The notes beneath the pieces are model-generated. The model saw only the letters and a list, made by a program, of their open reading frames with translations. It did not search any database and had not been told where the DNA came from. A stretch of 64,000 nt of DNA, from NCBI GenBank assembly GCA_036320915.1, contig JAXBDG010000004.1, forward strand, positions 2,418,001 to 2,482,000, in the 5' to 3' direction. The DNA comes from Linnemannia elongata (taxonomy: Eukaryota > Mortierellomycota > Mortierellomycetes > Mortierellales > Mortierellaceae). Positions within the stretch are counted from its first letter, which is position 1. The number at the start of each line of letters is the position of its first letter. Shown here piece by piece: positions 1 through 11,300 of this stretch. A program made the position numbers and the translations under genes.

Positions 1-1014
1 GGGGGGGGGTGGGCTAATGCATGTCGAAGCAAGCGCATTCCTACAGAAAAGAGAAGAGAAAAACGCGCGTCCTGCTAAAAAAAAAAAAAAAAAAGGTGCT
101 CATCCAGGTGTTCAGTTGAAGAGCTCGTATTATTGCTTGCAATGAAGATCCACTCAAAACAAGGAAGCAAACAACGTCCTTTATGGAACGGGGTTTTTCA
201 CTCTAGGGGCATGGATAGCGACCAGGGCTGATTGGTCTTGAAAAGTATGGGAGGTGCGAGCATGCATGCATGTCTGTCTACTCAAGCATAGGTCAAAGCA
301 GTGTAGATAGACTATACAAAGCAAGCAGAGCTGAAAAGGTCGAGAATCAGGTAGGAAAAAAATTAGCGTGAAATGCTTCAAGGGGGGAAGGGGAAGCAAG
401 TGATTGTGCCCTGGCTTCTTTTTTTCTTTCCTTTCCCCTCGCGTCCATGAAGACGTGACTGAAGGTGTTTCGAGGACGCGAAAATGCATTATGCAAAACA
501 GCAAGCAAAACGAAGAAAAAAAAAAGAGACAATAGAGGTAAATGGCAGGGGGATTGGGGGGTATTCGCTATCATTCGCCAGCTGGTTGCTGAAGGCGAAG
601 GGTGGAAGATTGCTGTTTTCTTTGGTGAGGAGTGGAGGTTAATGTTAAACCAAGGCCATGCGGTGGGAACAAAAAAGATAGCATTTTCAGCATGGTCCTC
701 TATCCACTCATACCAAGCAAACAACAAGCAAAGAAGGACTATTCTCGTCCTCTTCCTCCTTAGCATGCGCACACGCGTTGCGTTTTTGACGCTTTTCAAT
801 CTCAAATCTGCTTTGCAACCCCCTAGATTTTTTTAAAAAATAAAAAGCAATGCGCCTAATGATGGCATAAATACCTTCTTATTCTCCTTCGACCGTTCAC
901 CTCCTTTCATTCTTTTTCAACCTTCTTCTCACTCTCTTTCACTCTTCCTTTCCCCAACCTACATACCATCAATCAAACAAAAACAACCGCAAAAAAAACA
1001 CACACACTCCCACA
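1..1014. other. Left-edge non-coding region and promoter of the lactone oxidase gene
   Basis: No gene is convincing here. It holds a 9-G run at the left edge, an 18-A run at 77-94, and a TATA-like CATAAATACC near 866 lying before a pyrimidine-rich leader. An A-rich stretch immediately precedes the ATG at 1015, as is usual for fungal start sites. Open frames between 181 and 836 on either strand have low-complexity translations and no recognisable domain. Confidence 0.5.
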
Positions 1015-3219
1015 ATGACCAACGATAACGTTACCCAGCATCAAGCTCAAGAGCCTGAAACCGTCACCAATGCCAAACTCGGATCCCCCTTGGCCATCGT
1101 CGACGGCGTTTCCTTCTCTGGCGGAGACGAGTGGACAAACTACGGCGGTAACCTGACCGTCCAGACCGAACGTGTCTTCTATCCCAAAACCCTCGAGGAC
1201 CTCAAGGTGATCGTCCGCGAGGCCCACAACGATAACAAGAAGGTCCGCTGTGTCGGTTCTGGCCACTCTTGGTCGGCCACCGCTGTCACGCCCGATTACA
1301 TGGTCTCTGTGAATGGGATGGACAAGATCCATAAGCCAGTTCGGGATGCCAGTGGGTGGACGGTGACCTTGGAGACTGGAGTGTTGGTGTCGCAGTTGGA
1401 TGCATTCTTGAGGGCGCATAATCCCCCATTGGCCGTGTCCTCCATGGTCCTTCCTGATGTCGTGAGTTGTCTTTTCCTTTTGTTTGTCCTTATTCGCTGT
1501 TCTTTTTCATCGACTGCTTCCTCTGTGCAACAACTATGTGTCGACGAGTCGTATCAATCAATCCACCAGTGCGCTAGTGCCTCCCCTTGCCCCAAATAAT
1601 GTATTTGCTTCGTTGTCCCCCTACCCCCCTACTCCTGAACCTCAATTTTATGCAGATGATGGATAGCGGGTCGCCCCTCGGCTTTGCTGCGCCTGAGTGG
1701 GAACAAAAAAAAAACCAAAAATTAATGTCCCTCTAACCCCTCATTGTTCTCTTCTCCCTTCAATGATCTTTTTCAGGTCCGCTTTGGAGGTATCCTCACC
1801 ATGGGCTGCGTAAGTTCCATTCATCACCGCTTATTCTTTCTCATTTCCGATGCTCCTTGTAACTATGCTCATCTCCAACCATAATAGCTAACACCCTCAC
1901 AACTTCATTCTTTTGAACAACAATACATGTTCTAGCACGGCGCAGGCTTGAACTCGAGAACATTGTCGGACACGATCACCGAGATGACGATTGTCAACGC
2001 CCACGGTGAACTCGTCACCTACTCCGCTGCCAAGGACCCTGAAGCCTTCAATGTCGCCTGCCTTAACCTGGGACTCCTCGGCATTATCTACACCGCGACC
2101 ATCAAGGTCGAGGAAATGAACACCCGTCTTCGCGTCACGGACTCCTACCCCACCCTCACTTCCCTCTTCCAGGGCCCCCAAGCCGGTTTGAACCTCAAAG
2201 CCAGACTCTTGAAAAACGACTCGACAGAGTTCTTTTACTGGCCCTTCGAGCGCTTTATGCAGCCTGATCAGAACAAGAACATCTGGGTTAAGGAGTGGGA
2301 GAGGACCACTGAGCCTGCTGAGGATCTGAAGAAGTATGAGGGTTTGCCGCCGATGATTGATAACCCGTTCTTTTCGACGTTCCAGACCGGTTCGAGGGTC
2401 ATGGAAGTCCCTGATGCGTTGCACTTCCCGTTTGGTGATGGTGTTACGACTGTTCTTGATGTCGGTTGTGCGATCAAGGTCGATTCTGATTTCAAGAACA
2501 TCTGCGAGGCCATTACCGAGGTCGTCGAGAAGGTACAGTCGTCGTTGTTTCTTGACTCTTTCTATTCCTATTGTCTGCCCACCTTGCTCAAATGTCTTTA
2601 GACACCATGTTACCACCCTCTGTTAACACCACATTCCCTTTCTTCATCTCTCTTGCCCGCTCCTATATTTTTTCTTTTCTGTCGTTCAGAACTGGGAGTT
2701 TACGACGAGCATGCCTGAGCGTATGGGCACAGCGATCGAGTTCCGCTTCATCAAGGCGTCGGACAAGATCCTGTCGCCTGCCTACGACAAGGACCCTGAC
2801 ACCATCTTCTGTATGATCAACGTCATGGCCGCCTCGGGTACCCCTGGCTTTGAAGAGTACTCTGTCGGCATTGCCGCCAACTGGATCCACAAGTACAACG
2901 CCAAGTAAGCTATCCTTCCTTCTAATCTCTCACCTCTTCGTTCATTCTTTAGAATCGCTCACAGTTTTTGTTGACACCCAATTGATGTCGATATTTCATA
3001 CGTTCTAACATCTCTACCTCCAACTTTTCTCACAAACGCGAAACAAATAGGCCCCATTGGCCAAAGATGTGGGAGAAGGTCGATGGCATTGTCTCATACC
3101 TCCGCCGTGAGTACGGCGACCGCATCACACGCTTCAACCGCGTCCGCAAGTCCCAGGATCCCACCGACATGTTCGTCAATGACACCTGGAGGCCTATCTT
3201 CCAGGAGACCGAACAGTAA
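1015..3219 (+). CDS. FAD-dependent sugar-1,4-lactone oxidase (D-arabinono-1,4-lactone oxidase family)
   Basis: Five exons (1015-1461, 1777-1809, 1936-2532, 2690-2904, 3051-3219) give about 486 residues. The first half is a PCMH-type FAD-binding domain. VGSGHSWS near residue 80 carries the histidine that binds FAD covalently in this family, and CHGAG at the exon 2/3 junction matches the second flavin-contact motif. The C-terminal half is the ALO domain, and PHWPK in exon 5 corresponds to the family's HWxK active-site motif. In fungi such enzymes oxidise D-arabinono-1,4-lactone to D-erythroascorbate, usually at the mitochondrial outer membrane; a gulono- or galactonolactone substrate is possible. 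The linker before CHGAG is about five residues shorter than in ALO1 or GULO as I recall them, which suggests a side branch. Exon 2 codes for only 11 residues. Intron 1 (315 bp) is long for this locus. The family call is firm; the substrate is inferred. Confidence 0.85.
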
Positions 3220-3746
3220 AAATCCGCTTCTCCTCTTGTCCATCTTCTGACTCCCCTCTTTGTAAAAATCAAAACACATACCCACTTGAGGGATGCATGA
3301 TCGCTTGACATGAACCAAAAAAAAAACACCCCCTTCAAAAAACCTACAAAGCCCCATTGCCTCTTGGCACATCCCCTTTCTTTGAAATGACTCTAACGAA
3401 AAAAAAAAAATTAAAAAAATATACCTTGAGAGTTCTGATAAATAAAAAACCCCTTGTAAATACAGACCGAAGATATCATAGTGGCATGTGTTGGGTGGAT
3501 TGTTGGTAAAACGCATCGACTTTATGAAGTGAAAATGCAACTCTAGAATATGGTACAATTTTTAACTGGTGTTGGTTGTTGGTAGTTGGATGTGAATGGG
3601 TGCACCTTATGTCAGTGATAATGTCGCCTCCAGTACATCCACGAAAGATCGCTCTTTGAATATGGCGAATGTATTGCCGATGGAGAGGTCAAAAGTGGAT
3701 CAGATAGCCTGACATTGGCGTCCATGCGTTTTGCCTCTGTGTGCCT
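3220..3746. other. Convergent intergenic region
   Basis: This lies between the lactone oxidase stop and the last SKP1 coding block. It is A/T-rich, with A runs near 3311 and 3400 and an AATAAA-like signal near 3440, and should contain both 3' UTRs. I see no gene in it. Confidence 0.5.
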
Positions 3747-4818
3747 TTAGTGCTCGTCGACCCAGTCCTAGTGCAGCGAAAGCAAGAACAAAGTATGCGT
3801 TAAAATCGGAGGAACATTTCTTTTTTCCACGATATCCATAGATCCAATTGAGTACGTCATTCCATATGTCAGCAATCATTGTTGTTCATCAAGGACTCTT
3901 TACTATTAACAGCGAAAGAAAATACAGAGAAGACAACGGACGTTAGTTTATAATTGCTCGAGAAATTATTTCGTGTTAACAAAGCCGCCACTCCAAATAT
4001 GTCCTGCGAAAGAACTCTGGGCTCCATACCATTTTCCCGGCGGACTTGATCCTCTTCCTCGGGCGTAAAGTCATTGGTGATGTTGAATGTTTTTCGGATC
4101 TCTTCTGGTGACTTGGCTATTATGAAGATGGAAAGGCGTAAATCGAAAAATAGCGTCAGCGTGACTTTCGCATCGCTTTTGCTTACAAAGTAGCTGTCTC
4201 CTTGGCGCAGCTGTTAAGAGAAGCAGTTCCTGTTAGGTACCTTTAATCATGTTGGCGACGGTCTTGCATGTCAGATCCATAAGTGGTTTGATGTCCAGAT
4301 AGTTTGCAGCCTACAGGATGAACATTCTCAATGATTAGAAATCGAATGTATTCACAAAGCTCCTTACCGTAAACAATTCCACAAAAAGAGATAAATCCAG
4401 CCATCTTTACCAGGATCAGCTCGTAGAGGGTGCCTTGATCGACCTTACAGTACTCGAGGTCCCATTCATCAATATCGGCAGTGACATCGTCGTTGGCGCT
4501 GAGAAAGTTAGGGTCATCCCTGTGGTGTGTGCAGTATTCAATGACTTTTGTGAGGATCGGTCCTGATACGTTTGGCAGCGGTACCGCTATTTGTTGTCAA
4601 AATGAAGGAGCGTCAGTTGTTCTTGTTCGATCTTCACTGTTACATATAATAATAATAGTTAAGGAATTGCAAGAAGGAGGGAGGGACGCACCTTGTCCAA
4701 TTTCACCAATGTCTTCGAGCATGCATTTGAGAAGCATGCTTTTGTCAGCAATGTCGCGGTCGATGATGAACTCTGTACCCTCTGATGAGGTGAGGAGGAT
4801 CTGTGAATGTGCCGACAT
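3747..4818 (-). CDS. SKP1: SKP1, SCF ubiquitin-ligase adaptor (3' end uncertain)
   Basis: SKP1 links cullin-1 to F-box proteins in SCF E3 ligases. Exons on the minus strand are 4818-4692, 4586-4411, 4310-4241 and 4116-4030. They encode the full pattern: a BTB/POZ-like start with LTSSEGTEF and MLEDIGE, the VPLPNV...THH segment, [19 protein letters not shown], and the C-terminal [20 protein letters not shown]. The expected tail is acidic with one tryptophan. A block at 3767-3747 reads DWVDEH followed by a stop and fits that tail. However, the canonical GT (4029) to AG (3768) junction leaves one extra base and is out of frame. The alternative acceptor after 3903 has a good branch site and pyrimidine tract but ends the protein after VKSP. 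The stop therefore lies at 3747 or 3889 depending on splicing. The gene is divergent from ECH1, about 0.5 kb away. Confidence 0.92.
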
Positions 4819-5325
4819 GGTTGTTTGCCTTGTTCCTTGTTGTTCTTGCTGTGTAGTTGGTTGGTTGTTGAGAGCTAGGATGTCGTCGGTTGGGTTGGGA
4901 GAGAGCGACGAAAGAAAAGAGTGAGGAAGGAACTGGGCGTAGTACGCGTCGTTCTTTGTGTGCGTTGGACTGTGGACTGCTATTGTGTGGAGTTAGGAAT
5001 AAAGTAGGTGGGGCAGGGTGGCGGGCCAAGAAAGCGGTTTTGATCAAGGCAGGACTGAAATCACATGATGAATTTCGGCTCTATTTCGTGCCTTGTCCCG
5101 TCCCTCCCCCGACCCCGGCAGTGATCGATCACTTTTCCCCTTGGTCTACAGCACAAAGTAAAAAAGTACAATAAAAAGGATAAGAACAAAGTGTCCCTGG
5201 CTCTTTTCCTTTGCTTCTCCATTCACTTCTCTTTCTCTCTTTTCTTCTCATTCCACTCCCACACCTTTTCACTCTCCTCTTCTTCTCCTCCCCCTCTTCC
5301 TCCTCCTCCAACAGCACCAACGACA
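4819..5325. other. Divergent promoter region SKP1 / ECH1
   Basis: About 0.5 kb separates two outward-facing start codons and must hold both promoters. The ECH1 side ends in a long C/T-rich leader (about 5205-5310). No coding sequence is seen. Confidence 0.5.
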
Positions 5326-6887
5326 ATGTCCGCCTCCGCCTACAACTACGAAACCGTCAAGGTCTCATTCCCCGCCGAGTTCGTCGCCCATGTCGAGCTC
5401 AACCGCCCCAAGAAGCTCAACGCCATCAACGATACCATGTGGACCGATATTGGCGCCGTCTTCAACCAGCTCCGTGACGATGAGAATGTCCGCGCCATCG
5501 TTCTCTCCGGATCTGGTCGCTGCTTTACTTCTGGCCTCGACCGTACGTCTTGTCGCTTTCCATTGCCTCTCCGATACTTTTACTTTCTTTCAGTTCAGAC
5601 GTTGACAGGCGGATGCTGCAATTGAACATTCTCACTAATCCTATTACCAGTACCTAATAGTGTTCTCGCTCAACCTCCCTGTTGTCCCTGACGATCCATC
5701 TCGCACTGCCTTCAAGGTCCGCCCCTACATCAAGGCAAGTTCAAAGACCCTGGGCTCAATCAATTACATTCGTCTCCCACCCTGTCTACTTCATACCATT
5801 CCCATCTCCCAGATCCCTGGTCTTTCACATGTATTAATACTACGACAAAAATTAATATTTCTCCACTTCGCCAAACATTTCTCTGGACAAATCCAACCTT
5901 TTTTTTTTATGCTTCGTTGTGTCCCGGCTGGCTCGGATTGCTAACCGAGTGACCCGATCACCTTTTCCTTTCTTTTTCTTTCTTATGTTCGCAAACCTTG
6001 ATAGAAACTCCAAGACAGTCTGACTGCCATCGAGATCTGCGACAAGGCCGTCGTCGCCGCTGTCCACGGACCCTGCATCGGTGGTGGTATCGACATCACC
6101 ACCGCTTGCGATATCCGCTATGCCTCAAAGGATGCCTACTTCTCCGTCAAGGTACATTGCTGTTGTTGGTTCAATGTTGATCTTCCTTTTTGCTCATTTT
6201 CCACTCGTTCAATTAGTTATCATTAGATCGAAGTATTGATAACATAACTACCTATTGTTTGCTACAATGGATACCTATAGGAGGTTGACATTGGCTTGGC
6301 TGCTGATGTTGGAACCCTCCAGCGTCTTCCCAAGGTTGTCGGTAACATTGGATGGGTTCGCGAGCTCTGCCTCACTGGCCGCAAGTATGTTCTCGACTTC
6401 CTGCAATGGCAATGAATTGTTTCGGGGACATTAGCGTGGACACCGGACTGACCTAATCGTTATACGATATAATAGCTTTGACTCAAAGGAAGCATTGGAG
6501 CAAGGATTCGTCTCCAAGGTTGTTGATGACCACAAGGCAGTTCTTGCCGCTGCTCTTGCTACCGCCACTTTGATTGCCCAAAAGTCGCCAGTTGCTGCCA
6601 TCGGCACCAAGCACATCCTCAACTATTCGCGTGACCACACCGTCCAGGAGGGTCTCGACTATGTTGCCACCTGGAACCAGGTCATGTTGACCACTCCTGT
6701 AAGTTTTGGACATGAGTGAATCAATGGCATTGGTATAGCGTGGCGTATGGTATGACAAGCATGCCTACAAAGTTGTTTGTTTTATTTGATTTCTGATCCG
6801 CTTTTTTTCTTTTACGTTTCCCAGGATCTCCCTACCGCGGCCGCTGCTCAGATGTCGAAGACCAAGGCTGTCTTTGCCAAGCTGTAA
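5326..6887 (+). CDS. ECH1: Delta(3,5)-Delta(2,4)-dienoyl-CoA isomerase, peroxisomal
   Basis: The enzyme shifts double bonds in dienoyl-CoA during beta-oxidation of unsaturated fatty acids. Six exons (5326-5542, 5661-5734, 6005-6151, 6281-6384, 6476-6698, 6825-6887) give 275 residues, a crotonase fold resembling mammalian ECH1 end to end. RPKKLNAIN and [13 protein letters not shown] form the CoA and oxyanion region. [14 protein letters not shown] and [18 protein letters not shown] carry D127, E147 and D155, which align with rat D176, E196 and D204. Having both the glutamate and the last aspartate separates this isomerase from plain enoyl-CoA hydratases. The protein ends in AKL, a type 1 peroxisomal targeting signal. 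Intron 2 (5735-6004) appears to use a GC donor (AAG followed by GCAAGT). The acceptor before 5661 was chosen because the upstream AG at 5650 leads to an early stop. Confidence 0.93.
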
Positions 6888-8075
6888 ACTGTATAAAAAC
6901 ACCAGATGTTGTGAATATATATATAAAGAAAACATCGCTCCACACTATAGTTCATGATCACCTTGACGCATGTTTGATCCAGACGATGCCACGTCGCGTA
7001 GGTTTAAGAAGGAATTTTGGGCTTGAAGATCCACATATGAATGTTGAACAGATCAGAAAGAGGTTTAGAACTGTGCGGCTGAGTGAGAGCGTTGGTTTCG
7101 AGGATATGTAACAGCACATGTGTCCAGGGGTATGATTAAGGTGGAGGTGTGGAGACTTTCATGCTTGGTGCTGAGCTCTTGATTTCCCATGGCTGCAGTA
7201 TGCAAACTCGAAATAGAGCCTGCAAAAACAGAGTTGGTGGAGACCTCTCGGTTATTGGCTCTGTGACGTGGCAGCGAGCGATATTGTCCTCGAGTGATAG
7301 GGGCCAGTTCCAATTCCACTACGCTCACACTTGAGCGAGTGCTGCAACTTTCATCGTCTTTTCCTTTCCTTTCCTCTTCTCTTCGTCATCCTTTCTTCTC
7401 TCCCTCCCTCTCTCCTTTTTCTACTCCTTCTTTCATCATCTACCCTTCCTCACACCTCGACACCACTCCTCCTCGAGGCATAAACAACACATCACTACTC
7501 AACTCATCCTCTTCTCCTCGCCCTTCTATTCTTTCCTTTTTTCCCTTTTTTTTTGTGCTTGATCACCTTCCTTCTTTTCTTGTCCTTTTACCGCGCGTTT
7601 ATTCAAAAAGAGATCACCTCAAGACAGAGAGTAAGAACAGGGACTACACCTCGCCCTTTCCCCCCACTCCTCACTCTTGCAAAAACCTAACCTCTATACG
7701 AAGACTCGAACAGCGACAAAGGAAACACAGGCAACAAGGAACTGACATTCGAACCGGACAAGGCGCCATCTCTGGACACTGCCATCTCTGGACACTGGAC
7801 ACACCAAAAATAAGGTCATACACATGAAGCGAATAAGGGGAAACGCGTTTCTTGCTCCCTGTTAGGACGACCAAAGACCCACTCAAACAACTCATCTCGT
7901 ATGCACACGAGAAGTGGAACGAACGCACCTGGATGAGGATTGAAAGTTGTGCGTTTACACAGTAACATACTCACACTCTCTTCGTTGCCTCATCTATTAG
8001 ACAGAACAACAAGGAATAATACAGCAGGACCAACTCTTCCCTTAACACATACACGCACTTCAAAAGTCCATCAGA
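6888..8075. other. Intergenic region and long SEC31 leader
   Basis: The left part is the ECH1 3' flank. From about 7340 the sequence becomes strongly C/T-rich on this strand, the usual look of a long fungal 5' leader. A 16-base unit (CCATCTCTGGACACTG) is duplicated head to tail near 7768-7799. A 177-codon open frame at 7294-7827 follows the pyrimidine tract and has only Ser/Pro/Leu low complexity, so I do not call it a gene. Confidence 0.5.
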
Positions 8076-8286
8076 ATGAGGCAAAAGACCATCTCAAGGA
8101 CCTCGACCTTTGCCTGGAGCCCCGGTCAACATACTCCTCTGCTTGCCACAGGAACAGTTGCCGGAGCCTTCGACGCCAACTTCTCCAACACATCCCAACT
8201 CGAGATCTTTGACCTCAACCTCACCGACAAATCGCCTGACGCTGTGGAGCTTAACCAACCTGCCGGTGTTGTCTCGAGCAGTGCCA

Positions 8287-8323
<37 letters not shown>

Positions 8324-11300
8324 AAAAAAAGGAATAGCACCTGGCTGTCAGACTTGTCTTTGTTATTACTTCAAGAAGAAAAGGGTCTTTGTCACTTACA
8401 CTTTTACGAATAATACACGTCTTGGAATAGATTCAACCGGTTGGCATGGGCGAGTCCAACAGTCGATCGCCCTTATGGTATGATTGCAGGAGGAATGGAG
8501 AACGGCGAGCTGAACTTGTGGGATGCCAACGCGATCCTCAGTGGAAGGTATGCACATCGTCATCTGTCCTTGAGGCAAACCCTTCTTACTTGCTAATTCG
8601 CAGCCTAGAACACGAAACCTCCCCCCCTTCTCTTCCCTTTTGTCTTTTTTTCCCTTCTGTCACTCTTTTTCTTATTGAGTTTCCTGCTCAGAATGCTTAT
8701 TGGTTGCGACTGGTTGGCTGGACCTTGTTGACTGATGCTTGTACGCGTGTATTCATTCTGTTTTTTTTGAACCGCCTCAATAGTGATGATGTCCTCTTCT
8801 CCAGACAAACAAACCATTCTGGACCTGTTCGTGGCCTTCACTTCAACCCCTTCCAGCAGAACCTTCTCTCTTCCGCCTCAAGCAACGGCGAGGTACAATA
8901 TACATGTCATCAGTGGTCTATGACACTGGGCTTGCGCTAATTGGTCAGGCAAGGAAACCACCTCTAACCATTTTTCACTTCAATCCGTTGATTAGATTTT
9001 CATTTGGGACCTTGGAAACTTGACTAAGCCTTATACTCCTGGATCCAGGTCAGCCAAGCTGGAGGACATTACCTGCGTCGCCTGGAACAACCACGTCCAA
9101 CACATCTTGGCTACCAGCTCAACCACAGGATACACCGTCGTCTGGGATCTCAAGTCTAAGCGCGAGGTCCTCACCCTCTCCTACCCCGGAGCAAGTGTTG
9201 GAGGCATGGGCAGCATGGGCAACTTGGGACAGATGGGTGCTAGCCGTCGTGGCATCACCGCCATTGCCTGGAACCCTGATGTTGTACGTATCCTTTTTTT
9301 CGTATACTTTACTGCTTCTTAACGAACTTTTTAAAAGGTCTTTATGTGCAATATCTAACTGTTACACTTTCTCTTTGTCTACTTAGGCAACTCAAATTAT
9401 CACAGCGACCGAGGACGACAACAACCCCGTTATCCTTGTCTGGGATCTCCGCTACGCCCACGCCCCCGAGAAGGTAACTTAAAATGCACCACATATTGTT
9501 ACTTTTGCCGAAAACCGACTTGCTTCTATGTGTGCCACGTTGCAAGTCATATTCTAACAGTACTTTGTTTCAACCAAATTAGACTCTTTCTGGACACACC
9601 AAGGGAATTTTGTCGCTTTCGTGGTGTCAGCAGGACTCTGAGTTGCTTCTGTCTGCAGGCAAGGATTGCCGGTCGCTCTGCTGGAACCCCAAGTCTGGAG
9701 AGATCATTGGCGAGGTATGGCACCCAACAAGATTTTTTCTTTGAGCAGAGCGCCGTTCTCGTTTTGTCGTCATATACTAACTCCAAAAATAATTTCCTGG
9801 TTCTCATGATTAGCTGCCTCAAAGCTCTAGCTGGACTTTCGATATTGACTGGTGCCCTCGCAACCCTGATCTTTTGGCCTCTGCTTCGTTCGACGGAAAG
9901 GTAACAACACAATACAAAGCCCAGCCATCTCTCATCGACACCTCCATTCACATTTGCTAACTCTCAACTCTTTATTATCACGATAGATCAATGTTCACTC
10001 TATTCAGTCGACATCCGACAACGAGTCTGGCTCAGCAGGCCATGCTGTTCAGGAATCGCACGATCCTTTCGCCCCTCAGCAGTACACAACCCAGGGTCCC
10101 ACTGCGGCCATCTCGTTGAAGCAGCCCCCCAAGTGGCTTCGTCGCCCCGTTGGTGCTACTTTTGGCTTTGGAGGAAAGCTTGCTATCTTCAGGAACAGAC
10201 CCGCTCCTCCTATGAACCTTCCCCCTGGCGCTGTCGCCCCTGCTGGCGTTCCCACTAACATCTCATCAGTGACATTGGTCAATGTTGTAACCGAGCCTGA
10301 GATTGCTCAACGCGCTGCTGATCTCGAGCAGGCTTTGGAGACCAAGACCTTGGACAAGTTCTGCGAGGGACGCAGCCAGACTGACCAAACAACTGCAGAA
10401 TACTGGACCGTCTTGCGAGCTCTTTTCGAAGCCAACCCCCGCGAGCAGCTTGTGCACCACCTTGGTTTTGACAAGCAGGAGATGGTCGACCAGGTCGCCG
10501 CATTAACTCAACAGATGAACCTCAACAGCAACACCTCGGTTACATCGCCCAAGCCTGACGGAGGACTTCAGAACCACCGTGGCTCGACTACAGAGATGAA
10601 CTCCTTGTTCTCGGGCAGCAATGCTGACCTTCACGGCTCTGACGATGCCTTTGGTACCTACCCTACTGCTGCCCCCACCTCAGAGTTCAAGGTCAAGCCT
10701 TCAATTCCCTTCCACATTTACCCCGCCTCGGATACCGATATTGACAAGAAGATCACCCGCTGCATTGTTGCTGGCGATTTTGACTCTGCTGTCAATGTTT
10801 GCTTGCACGATGGACGTCTCTCGGACGCCCTTGTTCTTGCCATCTGCGGTGGCCCCGAATTGTTGGAACGTACCCAGAAGGCCTACTTTGAGCGTCGTGC
10901 TGCTTCGACCCCTTACATCCGCCTCTTGCAGAGCGTTGTTACTGGCGATCTCGAGGATGTCGTTCGCAACGCCGATTTGGTTGACTGGCAGGAAATTGTT
11001 GTTATTCTTTGTACGTTCGCTCGCCCCGATGATTTTGGAAAGCTGTGCGAGTCTCTCGGTAACCGATTGGAGGAGCAGTGGATCACGAAGGCACAGGCAG
11101 GAGAGCCAGCGGATGAGATTCGCTGCAACACTGTTCTCTGCTACCTGGCTGCAGGAAACCTCGAGCGCGTCGTTTCTATCTGGATTCAGGAGCAGGAGCA
11201 GGAGCTTGCATTGAGCGGATATGATCCCTCGACCTCCGAATACGAGCGCAATGCTCGTTCGTTGCAGGCGTTTATTGAGAAGGTTACCGTCTTCCGCAAA

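Noticed and set aside
7294..7827. 177-codon plus-strand frame before SEC31
   Set aside because: Its translation is Ser/Pro/Phe low complexity arising from a C/T-rich leader. It has no homology features and ends without a plausible link to an exon.
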